From assembly GCA_002317325.1 (NCBI GenBank), contig DCJB01000116.1, forward strand, positions 1 through 5,873: DNA of 5,873 bases. The letters run 5' to 3'. Source of the stretch: Bacteroidales bacterium UBA1711 (GTDB taxonomy: Bacteria > Bacteroidota > Bacteroidia > Bacteroidales > P3). A program made the position numbers and the translations under genes. Shown piece after piece: positions 1 to 5,873 of this stretch. The notes below the pieces were generated by a model that searched no databases, had not been told where the DNA came from, and saw only the letters and a list, made by a program, of their open reading frames with translations. How positions within the stretch are numbered: position 1 is the first letter of the stretch; each line of letters begins with the position of its first letter.

Positions 1-860
1 GTTTCGACCCCGCAGCGGTGCTGAACGACCAGCGCCTACGCCCTTCGCCGAAGGCGGAGACGCGGGCGGTGAAACTCCTATACAGCGGCAAGAGCCACAG
101 CAAGTGCGACATCGTCATAGTGCCCGAGGGGTACGGGCCGGGCGACTCGGCGCGGATGATGGCTGACTTGCAGAAGTTTTGTGAGTACACCTTGGGGCAG
201 GAGCCTTTTGCCAGCCGCCGGAAAGACTTCAACGTGTGGGGCATTGCCCGACTGGGCGAGAGCGGCGGTATCACCGACCCGACGAAGGGCATAAGCGTGA
301 ACAGCCTTGTGGGTTCGAGCTATAACACTTTTGCGTGCGACCGCTATCTGATGACGCAGTGCCTCTATAGGCTGCACGACGTGGTGGGGAGCACCCCGTG
401 CGACCATATAGTCATCATGGCCAACTGCGACACCTACGGCGGCGGCGCCATCTATAACTTCTACGCCATGAGCAGCATTAACAAGATGGCCTATATGGTG
501 CTGCCCCACGAGCTGGGGCACAGCATTGGCGGGCTTGCCGACGAGTATGTGGATGAGGACCTAAGCTATGGCGAGACCTATCCGCTGACACTCGAGCCCA
601 CCGAGCCGAATATCACCACGCTGGTGAGCTTTGAGCAGAAATGGAAGGATATGCTCCCCGAGGGAACCCCCGTGCCAACGCCCGACGACAAGTATGTCTA
701 TCCCGGCGAGAACGGCAAGATGGGAGTCTTTGAGGGCGGCGGCTATCGCAGCAAGGGCATCTACCGCCCCGTGATGCACTGCATGATGCGCGATTACGCC
801 CCGTTCTGCCCCGTGTGCAGCAAGCGGCTGAACGAGGTGTTCGACCTCTACACCCGTTAG
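1..860 (+). CDS. Peptidase family M64 (IgA-peptidase-like) zinc metalloprotease, 3' part, 5' end outside window
   Basis: This is the C-terminal catalytic part of an M64 metallopeptidase. The frame is open to the left edge (first full codon at 3), and the GTG at 18 is an internal valine codon rather than a credible start. The usual N-terminal M64 domain and export signal must lie upstream. Visible landmarks are the domain entry 'CDIVIVPEGY' (about 105-134); the zinc motif HELGHSIGGLAD, matching HExxHxxGxxxD, with ligand histidines at 507 and 519, the catalytic glutamate at 510 and a probable third ligand aspartate at 540; then a Met-turn-like 'VMHCMMRD' (771-794) and a CPVC pair (807-818), both typical near the end of the family. 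The protein ends at the TAG at 858-860 with no T9SS C-terminal sorting domain. The family is named after a clostridial IgA protease, but Bacteroidota members have not generally been shown to cut IgA, so the substrate is unknown. A terminator follows at once, so this gene ends its transcript. Confidence 0.93.
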   Translation, partial: FDPAAVLNDQRLRPSPKAETRAVKLLYSGKSHSKCDIVIVPEGYGPGDSARMMADLQKFCEYTLGQEPFASRRKDFNVWGIARLGESGGITDPTKGISVNSLVGSSYNTFACDRYLMTQCLYRLHDVVGSTPCDHIVIMANCDTYGGGAIYNFYAMSSINKMAYMVLPHELGHSIGGLADEYVDEDLSYGETYPLTLEPTEPNITTLVSFEQKWKDMLPEGTPVPTPDDKYVYPGENGKMGVFEGGGYRSKGIYRPVMHCMMRDYAPFCPVCSKRLNEVFDLYTR

Positions 861-884
861 TGGCGGGCGGCGGTTGCGGGTTAG

Positions 885-923
885 AAAGCCTCTCCTCCCA
901 GCCCCGGGAGGGGCTTTTTTTTT
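885..923 (+). terminator. Strong Rho-independent terminator after the M64 peptidase gene
   Basis: A 12-bp uninterrupted stem is formed by AAAGCCTCTCCT (885-896) and GGGAGGGGCTTT (906-917), with two G-U wobbles (891/911 and 896/906) and a 9-nt loop, CCCAGCCCC. The 3' arm runs into a tract of nine T (915-923). It begins 25 nt after the peptidase stop codon and should end that transcript. It is unusually close to the next gene: 16 nt separate the last T from the ATG at 940. Confidence 0.9.
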
Positions 924-930
924 AGAGAGG
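924..930 (+). promoter_or_regulatory. Purine-rich possible ribosome binding site of the lipoprotein gene
   Basis: AGAGAGG lies 9 nt before the ATG at 940 and is followed by an AT-rich spacer (TATAAAATA). This is the only Shine-Dalgarno-like sequence in the window. It supports ATG 940 over the in-frame TTG at 874, which lies upstream of the terminator, and over the in-frame GTG at 970. Bacteroidota often start translation without a strong Shine-Dalgarno, so its importance is uncertain. Confidence 0.45.
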
Positions 931-939
931 TATAAAATA

Positions 940-2376
940 ATGCCGTGCTTTTGGCGTTTTGTCGTTGTCGTGTTTAGGAAACTGCAATATCTGTTTGTGC
1001 TGGCCGGTTTGGCGGCGCTGCTGCTGGCGGCGTGCCGCAAGGAGGAGTATGCTGCCGACGAGACGGCGCTGGACTTCTCGTGCGACACCATGGCGTTTGA
1101 CACTGTGTTTACGAGCATGGGGACGACCACGCGCCAGTTCAAGGTCTATAACCGCGGGGCCGAGGCGGTGAAGATAGGCGAGGTGACGCTGGAGCAGGGC
1201 CGCCGCTCCCGCTTCCGCCTGAATGTGGATGGCGACACCTCCTTGGTGGCGCGGGACTTGGTGCTGGCTCCGGGCGACAGCCTGTTTGTCTTTGTGCGGG
1301 CCAATATCAACCCCAACAGCGAGACGGAGCCTTTCCTGATAGAGGATGCAGTGGTTTTTCGCATGGAGACGGGGCGTATGCGCCGGCTGCCGCTCACGGC
1401 CTACGGCCGCAATGCGGTCTATCACATCCCCACCGACACTTTGCGATACGCCGACGGCACCATGCCCACCGACCTTTTCGGCAACCCCTACGCCTACAGC
1501 GTGATTGACTGCGAACACTGGAACCACGCACTGCCCCACGTGATAGTGGGCTATGCGGTGGTTGACAGCCGCTGCACCCTGCGCCTCGCTGCGGGCGACG
1601 AGCTGTACTTCTGCAACAACTCCACCCTGTGGGTGTATGACAGCGCCACCATAGAGGCGCGGGGCGAGGCGTCGAGGCCGGTGAAGTTCACCTCGGCGCG
1701 CCACGACGGGTGGTATGACTACCTGCCCGGGCAGTGGGGCTACATCTGGCTCTCGATGGGCAGCAGGGACAATGTCATAGACCATGCCCTGATTGAGAAC
1801 GGCTATGTGGGCATACTCGCCGACAGCTGCGCCAACGCCAATCCCACCTTGGCCATCAGCAACACCGAGATACGCAACGAGACGATGGCGGGCTTGCTGC
1901 TGCAGACCGCGGTGGTGACGGGGGAGAACCTGCTGGTGAGCAACTGCGGCACCGCCACGGTCTCCTGCCAGTATGGCGGCAGCTATGCCTTCAGCCGCTG
2001 CACCTTTGCCAACTACTGGGCCTACGAGAGCCGCAAGTCGAAGAGCTTCTATATCACCAACACCCGCGACTATGAGGGCGTGCATTACGTGTGGCCGGCG
2101 TCGGCCTATCTCGAAGACTGCATCATATACGGCAGCCGGTCCGACGGAGAGCTGTATGTGGAGCTTGACAACCTCGGCGGCAGCCTGTCGGCCGACACCG
2201 TCTTTGCGCACTGTCTGATAAAGGGCGGGGCCTGGGACGAAGACCCGCTGTTTGTTGACCCCCAAGGGGGCGACTTCCACCTGCAGGAGGGGTCGCCCGC
2301 CCGGGGAATCGGCTATACCTATCCCGAGGCTTCCGCTCCGGCGGCGGGCCGCATTCGCCAACCATTAATACGCTAA
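940..2376 (+). CDS. Exported lipoprotein with N-terminal beta-sandwich-like region and right-handed parallel beta-helix
   Basis: This encodes a 478-residue predicted lipoprotein of unknown function. The N-terminus has basic residues (R13, K14), a hydrophobic stretch (about L15-L29) and the lipobox LAAC, with Cys32 as the lipidated residue. Residues about 45-155 look like a beta-sandwich of the ASH/choice-of-anchor type: 'RQFKVYNRG' at 64-72, then 'APGDSLFVFVRANI' at 110-123. From about 205 to 460 the short beta-strand repeats fit a right-handed parallel beta-helix: a 'P(V)KFTSAR' strand followed by 'GQWGYIWL', 'NVIDHALIENGYVGI', 'LAISNTEIRN' and 'YAFSRCTFANYW'. The closing 'DPLFVDPQGGDFHL' plus 'GSPARGIG' is the usual end of such helices. 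No catalytic residues of a polysaccharide lyase or hydrolase can be assigned. ATG 940 follows a purine-rich site; GTG 970 would give an equally good 22-residue signal peptide and cannot be excluded. Similar proteins are common in Bacteroidota as hypothetical proteins. It ends 6 nt before ruvA, so the two are probably cotranscribed. Confidence 0.85.
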   Translation: MPCFWRFVVVVFRKLQYLFVLAGLAALLLAACRKEEYAADETALDFSCDTMAFDTVFTSMGTTTRQFKVYNRGAEAVKIGEVTLEQGRRSRFRLNVDGDTSLVARDLVLAPGDSLFVFVRANINPNSETEPFLIEDAVVFRMETGRMRRLPLTAYGRNAVYHIPTDTLRYADGTMPTDLFGNPYAYSVIDCEHWNHALPHVIVGYAVVDSRCTLRLAAGDELYFCNNSTLWVYDSATIEARGEASRPVKFTSARHDGWYDYLPGQWGYIWLSMGSRDNVIDHALIENGYVGILADSCANANPTLAISNTEIRNETMAGLLLQTAVVTGENLLVSNCGTATVSCQYGGSYAFSRCTFANYWAYESRKSKSFYITNTRDYEGVHYVWPASAYLEDCIIYGSRSDGELYVELDNLGGSLSADTVFAHCLIKGGAWDEDPLFVDPQGGDFHLQEGSPARGIGYTYPEASAPAAGRIRQPLIR

Positions 2377-2382
2377 CCAATC

Positions 2383-2955
2383 ATGTACGAATATATCAGC
2401 GGCAGACTTGCCTCCGTGACCCCGGCCAATGCAGTGATAGACTGCGGCGGAGTGGGGTATCTGCTCGAAATCACCCTGACCACCTACAGCCGCATTCAGG
2501 AAAGCGCCGAAGCGCGATTGTGGGTGCATGAGATAGTCCGCGAGGATGCGTTCCAGCTCTACGGGTTCTACAGTGTGGAAGAGCGGGATATGTTCCGGCT
2601 GCTGATAGGTGTCAGCGGGGTGGGGGCTTCCACGGCCCGCATGGCGCTCTCGTCCATGACGGTGGAGGAGCTCAGCGGGGCCATAGCCTCGCAGGATGCC
2701 AAGGCGGTGCAGCGGGTGAAAGGGGTGGGTTGCAAGACGGCGCAGCGCATAGTGCTGGAGCTGCAAGACAAGGTGGGCGCCGCGGGCGCCGTGTCGAGTG
2801 CGGCGGCCCCGGCGGCCTCGCGCAACAAGGAGGAGGCGCTGAGCGCCATGGTGATGCTGGGATTTCCCAAGGCCGCGGCCGACAAGGTGCTGCAGGGACT
2901 CGCCAACACCCTGACTGTGGAAGAACTCGTCAAGGAAGCCCTGAAAAAGCTGTAA
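2383..2955 (+). CDS. ruvA: Holliday junction DNA helicase subunit RuvA
   Basis: RuvA is the cytoplasmic subunit that binds four-way DNA junctions as a tetramer and loads the RuvB motor for branch migration. At 190 residues it is slightly shorter than E. coli RuvA (203). Domain I (about 1-63) is the OB fold: it starts MYEYISGRL, contains 'CGGVGYLLEI', and has the acidic pin in VREDA (Glu54, Asp55, matching Glu55/Asp56 of E. coli), followed by LYGF. Domain II (about 64-130) has two helix-hairpin-helix motifs, SGVGAS (78-83) and KGVGCKT (113-119), then ELQDK. A flexible Ala-rich linker (about 131-147) leads to domain III, the RuvB-contacting three-helix domain, with 'EEALSAMVMLGF' and a LVKEALKKL end. 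The ATG at 2383 is the standard start; no Shine-Dalgarno is visible in the AT-leaning sequence before it. ruvB and ruvC are not in the window, which is normal in Bacteroidota. It sits between the lipoprotein gene (6 nt) and sprA (42 nt) in an apparent operon. Confidence 0.98.
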   Translation: MYEYISGRLASVTPANAVIDCGGVGYLLEITLTTYSRIQESAEARLWVHEIVREDAFQLYGFYSVEERDMFRLLIGVSGVGASTARMALSSMTVEELSGAIASQDAKAVQRVKGVGCKTAQRIVLELQDKVGAAGAVSSAAAPAASRNKEEALSAMVMLGFPKAAADKVLQGLANTLTVEELVKEALKKL

Positions 2956-2997
2956 CGCCCAACGCACTATTCATCACACCACACAGGCAATCTGCTC

Positions 2998-5873
2998 TTG
3001 AACACCAGCCGACATAGACGTCCTCTCGACCTGCTCCGCTTGGCGGTGGTGGTGCTGCTCGTTGCCGTGGGCGGGCGGGCGGCGGCGCAGACCCCGGCAC
3101 AGTCGTTGTCGTCAACCACCACCGTGGTGGAATACGACTCCGAGACCAACTCCTACATCAGGCTGACCAAGATGGGCGACATGGTAATAGAGCGCCACTA
3201 CATGACCTTCGAGGAGTATCAGGACTACCGGATGGACGAGCTGATGAAGAAGTACTGGCACGACAAGGTGGCCACGGGCGACACGGCGGCAGCCGGAGGC
3301 GGCCTCCTCAGCAAGATTCCGGGGTTCAACGAGATAAGCAAGAAGGTGGAGTCGCTGCTGAAAGTGCCCGACATTTCCATCACCCCCTCGGGCAGCGCCG
3401 ACCTCACGTTCCAGATAGTCAACAACTACCTCAACGACCCGGCCCGAGACGCCAACCAGCGCAGCGTCACCAATTTTGACTTTGACGAGAACATACAGGT
3501 GAGCCTCAACGCCAAGATAGGCGACCTAATCAACTTTGACATCAACTGGAACACCCAGGCCACCTTCGACTTCGAGAACAAAATCAAGCTCCGATACGAA
3601 GGCAAGGAAGACGACATAGTGCAGTTGGCCGAGGCTGCCTCCATCTCCTTTCCGCTGAACACCACGCTCATTCAGGGCAGCCAGGAGCTCTTCGGATTCC
3701 ACACCAAACTCAAGTTCGGCAAGCTGACAGTGGATGCCGTGGTATCGCAGAAGGAGACCAGCACCGAGAATATGCAGGTGCAGGGCGGCGCCACCACGCA
3801 GGAGTTCCAAATCCGTGCCGACGAGTATGAGGAGAACCGGCACTACTTCATTTCGCAGTACTTCTATGAGAACTACAACAAGGCCATGCAGACGCTGCCC
3901 ACGCCCAACAGCAGCATCCGCATTATCCGTATGGAGGTGTGGCGCACCAATGTGGGCGCCGCCGTCACCAACAACCGGAACATTCTCGCCCTGACCGACC
4001 TCGGCGAGAACAACCCCATGAGCAGCCACATCATAGGCGGATTCTCTGAGAAGCCCACCAACGGAAGCAACAACCTCCTCGACTACATAGGGCCCAACTC
4101 GGTGCGGAGCGTCAACAACATCTCGTCGCACATGCAGACCCTCGGGTTCACGGCGGGCAGCGACTATGAGAAGGTGGAGAGCGCCCGGCTGCTCCCCAGT
4201 TCGGAATACACCTTCAACGACCGCTTAGGCTTCATCACCCTCAACCAGCCCCTGAGCGCCGACCAGGTGCTGGCCGTGGCCTACCAGTATCAGGTGATTG
4301 GCGACACCACCGTCTATCAGGTCGGCGAGTTGACCACCGACGGCGTGAACGACCCCAACACCCTTATCGTAAAACTTATCAAGGGCACCTCGATAGACAC
4401 CCGCAGCCCGCTGTGGAAACTGATGATGAAGAACGTTTATTTCCTCAAGAGCACCCAGATAGGGCGGGACAACTTCCGCCTGAACGTGCTGTATGAGAGC
4501 CGCGAGGGCGGGGTGGGCATAGGCTATTTCACCGACGGGCCGAAGGAGGGCATTCCGCTCATCGAACTGTTCGGCCTCGACCGCATGGACGGTTCGCAGA
4601 GCTATTACTACGCCGACGGCGTGTTTGACTGGTTTGACAGCGCGGCCTACAAGGGCGGCACCATCCAGTCCAGTTCGGGCCGCATCTTCTTCCCATACGT
4701 AGAGCCTTTCGGCCGCGACCTCCGGGCAATACTGGGCGACGACGACTTTGCCAAAGAGTACTGCTTCGACTCGCTCTACACGATGACCCGCACCCTCGCC
4801 CAGCAATATGCCGACAAGAACAAGTTCTACATCGAGGGCTATTTCTCCAGCACGGTGAGCGGCGAGATTTCTTTGGGATACAGCGTGTCGCAAGGGTCGG
4901 TGACAGTCACGGCGGGCGGCGTGCCGCTGATTGAGAATGTCGATTACACCGTAGATTACACCATGGGCACCGTGCGTATCATCAACGAGAGCATACTCAG
5001 CAGCGGCACCCCCATCAGCGTGAGCAGCGAGAACAATTCGTTCAGCATGATGACCAAGCGCCTGTTGGGCACCCACCTGAACTATGAGATAGCCCCCGAC
5101 TTCAACATTGGCGGCACCTTCATGAACCTCTATGAGAAGCCGCTGACGCAGAAGAATAACTTCGGCGAGGAGCCGACGAGCAACTCCATTTGGGGTCTCG
5201 ACCTGAACTACAAGCACGAGGTGCCTTTCATCACCAAGCTGGTGGACCTGCTGCCGGGTATTGAGACCAAGGCGCCCTCCAACCTCAGCCTCACCGCCGA
5301 GTTTGCCCACTTCATCCCCGGGCTTGCCTCTACGGGCAGCACGGAGGGCAAGGTCTCCTATATCGACGACTTTGAGGGCGCCGAGAGCGGCATTGACATC
5401 AAGGGCGTCACCTTCTGGCACCTTGCCAGCACGCCGCAGGACTACCGCGCCCCCGTGCCGATGTTTCCCGAGACGGCTCCCAACACCGGCCTCGCCTACG
5501 GCTTCAACCGCGCAAAACTGGCGTGGTACCGTATAGACAACATCTTCTACAGCAGCGAGAGCCCCCGGAACATCACCGACGACGACCGCTCCGACCACTA
5601 CTCGCGCCGCATTTCCGAGCAGGAGGTATTCCCCAACAAAGAACTTGCCCAGGGTCAGCTGACCAACATCTACGAGCTCAACCTGGCTTACTATCCCTCT
5701 GAGCGAGGTCCCTACAACTACGATGCGGCACCCACCTCCTTCAGCGCGGGTTTGGCCGCCGACGGGCGGCTGAATGATCCCGCTTCCCGCTGGGGCGGCA
5801 TCATGCGCGAGCTGGACTACACCGACTTCGAGACCCAGAACATCGAGACCATCGAGTTTTGGCTCATGGACCC
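2998..5873 (+). CDS. sprA: T9SS outer-membrane translocon SprA (Sov), 5' part, 3' end outside window
   Basis: SprA forms the very large single-chain outer-membrane beta-barrel through which T9SS cargo leaves the cell; it is also needed for gliding where gliding exists. About 958 residues are present of a usual 2,400 or so. With the TTG at 2998 as start, the protein has a good signal peptide: basic residues R5-R8, a hydrophobic core at about 12-24, and likely cleavage after Ala30 in RAAA-Q. No in-frame ATG occurs before 3172, which would remove the signal, and no Shine-Dalgarno is clear. Family landmarks in order are ITPSGSADL (about 128), FDFDENIQVSLNAKIGD (about 160), LIQGSQELFG (about 225), 'SSGRIFFPYVEPFG' (about 558), 'SYIDDFEGAESGID' (787), 'EQEVFPNKEL' (874), YYPSERGPYNY (898) and RWGGIMRELD (931). 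There is no frameshift or stop. The gene reads in the same frame as ruvA, 42 nt downstream of its stop with no terminator between, so cotranscription is likely. Identity is nearly certain; the start is less so. Confidence 0.96.
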   Translation, partial: MNTSRHRRPLDLLRLAVVVLLVAVGGRAAAQTPAQSLSSTTTVVEYDSETNSYIRLTKMGDMVIERHYMTFEEYQDYRMDELMKKYWHDKVATGDTAAAGGGLLSKIPGFNEISKKVESLLKVPDISITPSGSADLTFQIVNNYLNDPARDANQRSVTNFDFDENIQVSLNAKIGDLINFDINWNTQATFDFENKIKLRYEGKEDDIVQLAEAASISFPLNTTLIQGSQELFGFHTKLKFGKLTVDAVVSQKETSTENMQVQGGATTQEFQIRADEYEENRHYFISQYFYENYNKAMQTLPTPNSSIRIIRMEVWRTNVGAAVTNNRNILALTDLGENNPMSSHIIGGFSEKPTNGSNNLLDYIGPNSVRSVNNISSHMQTLGFTAGSDYEKVESARLLPSSEYTFNDRLGFITLNQPLSADQVLAVAYQYQVIGDTTVYQVGELTTDGVNDPNTLIVKLIKGTSIDTRSPLWKLMMKNVYFLKSTQIGRDNFRLNVLYESREGGVGIGYFTDGPKEGIPLIELFGLDRMDGSQSYYYADGVFDWFDSAAYKGGTIQSSSGRIFFPYVEPFGRDLRAILGDDDFAKEYCFDSLYTMTRTLAQQYADKNKFYIEGYFSSTVSGEISLGYSVSQGSVTVTAGGVPLIENVDYTVDYTMGTVRIINESILSSGTPISVSSENNSFSMMTKRLLGTHLNYEIAPDFNIGGTFMNLYEKPLTQKNNFGEEPTSNSIWGLDLNYKHEVPFITKLVDLLPGIETKAPSNLSLTAEFAHFIPGLASTGSTEGKVSYIDDFEGAESGIDIKGVTFWHLASTPQDYRAPVPMFPETAPNTGLAYGFNRAKLAWYRIDNIFYSSESPRNITDDDRSDHYSRRISEQEVFPNKELAQGQLTNIYELNLAYYPSERGPYNYDAAPTSFSAGLAADGRLNDPASRWGGIMRELDYTDFETQNIETIEFWLMD

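Noticed and set aside
931..938. TATAAAAT resembling a sigma70 -10 box
   Set aside because: It is directly against the ATG with no matching -35/-33 element at the right distance, and Bacteroidota use a different -7 consensus. It is more likely the AT-rich spacer of the translation start.
874..939. Extension of the lipoprotein frame upstream to the TTG at 874
   Set aside because: This stretch contains the terminator hairpin and U-tract. The resulting N-terminus would place 22 extra residues ahead of a normal lipoprotein signal peptide.
922..2361. Long open reading frame (479 codons) on the - strand opposite the lipoprotein gene
   Set aside because: It mirrors the codon bias of the + strand lipoprotein, has no signal peptide or domain, and runs back towards the terminator. 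It is a shadow frame.
2776..2793. GGCGCC-containing inverted repeat in ruvA
   Set aside because: It falls in the Ala/Gly-rich linker between RuvA domains II and III, where GC-rich Ala and Gly codons generate such palindromes. Nothing suggests a regulatory site.
2956..2997. Possible RuvA-SprA fusion by readthrough of the ruvA TAA, since both genes share one frame
   Set aside because: Shared frame happens by chance one time in three. The SprA part has its own complete signal peptide, and a fusion would bury it behind a cytoplasmic DNA-binding protein.
3116..3130. Inverted repeat CCACCAC-C-GTGGTGG
   Set aside because: The seven-base arms have a one-base centre inside codons for Thr-Thr-Val-Val shortly after the signal peptide. 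Thr (ACC) and Val (GTG) codons produce this naturally, and there is no T-tract.
4225..5598. Long open reading frame (457 codons) on the - strand inside sprA
   Set aside because: It lies fully antisense to a clear SprA frame. Its composition (many Val, Ala, Gly, His, Glu) is what the complement of GC-rich codons gives, and no domain is recognisable.

Overview
The window is a GC-rich piece of a Bacteroidota chromosome, most probably from the order Bacteroidales. Three things point there: a SprA/Sov-type outer-membrane translocon, which occurs only in Bacteroidota with a type IX secretion system (T9SS); ruvA placed directly in front of it, an order seen repeatedly in this phylum; and weak or absent Shine-Dalgarno sequences. 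Genus cannot be decided from the sequence. All genes lie on the + strand and coding density is very high. No tRNA, rRNA, CRISPR array, insertion sequence or att-like repeat is visible.

Layout. Positions 1-860 hold the 3' part of a secreted-type M64 zinc metallopeptidase whose beginning lies left of the window. A strong intrinsic terminator follows at 885-923 and closes that unit. A new unit starts at 940 and runs to the right edge: a lipoprotein with an N-terminal beta-sandwich-like region and a parallel beta-helix (940-2376); ruvA, the Holliday-junction-binding subunit of RuvABC (2383-2955, only 6 nt after the lipoprotein stop); and sprA (2998 to beyond 5873, 42 nt after the ruvA stop). The right edge cuts sprA after about 958 codons, roughly 40% of the usual length. 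The sprA frame is open from the ruvA stop to the window end and contains no ATG near its signal peptide, so a TTG at 2998 is the best start.

How the genes work together. SprA is the channel that carries T9SS cargo across the outer membrane. The lipoprotein is predicted to be membrane-anchored and could sit in the same compartment, but nothing in the sequence proves a functional link. RuvA belongs to recombination repair, and its place here probably reflects conserved gene order rather than shared function. The window is mostly a core-genome region and I see no previously undescribed system. The points that deserve a second look are the non-ATG start of sprA, the lipoprotein of unknown function, the terminator packed against the next start codon, and a marked next-codon dependence of isoleucine codon choice across all four genes.
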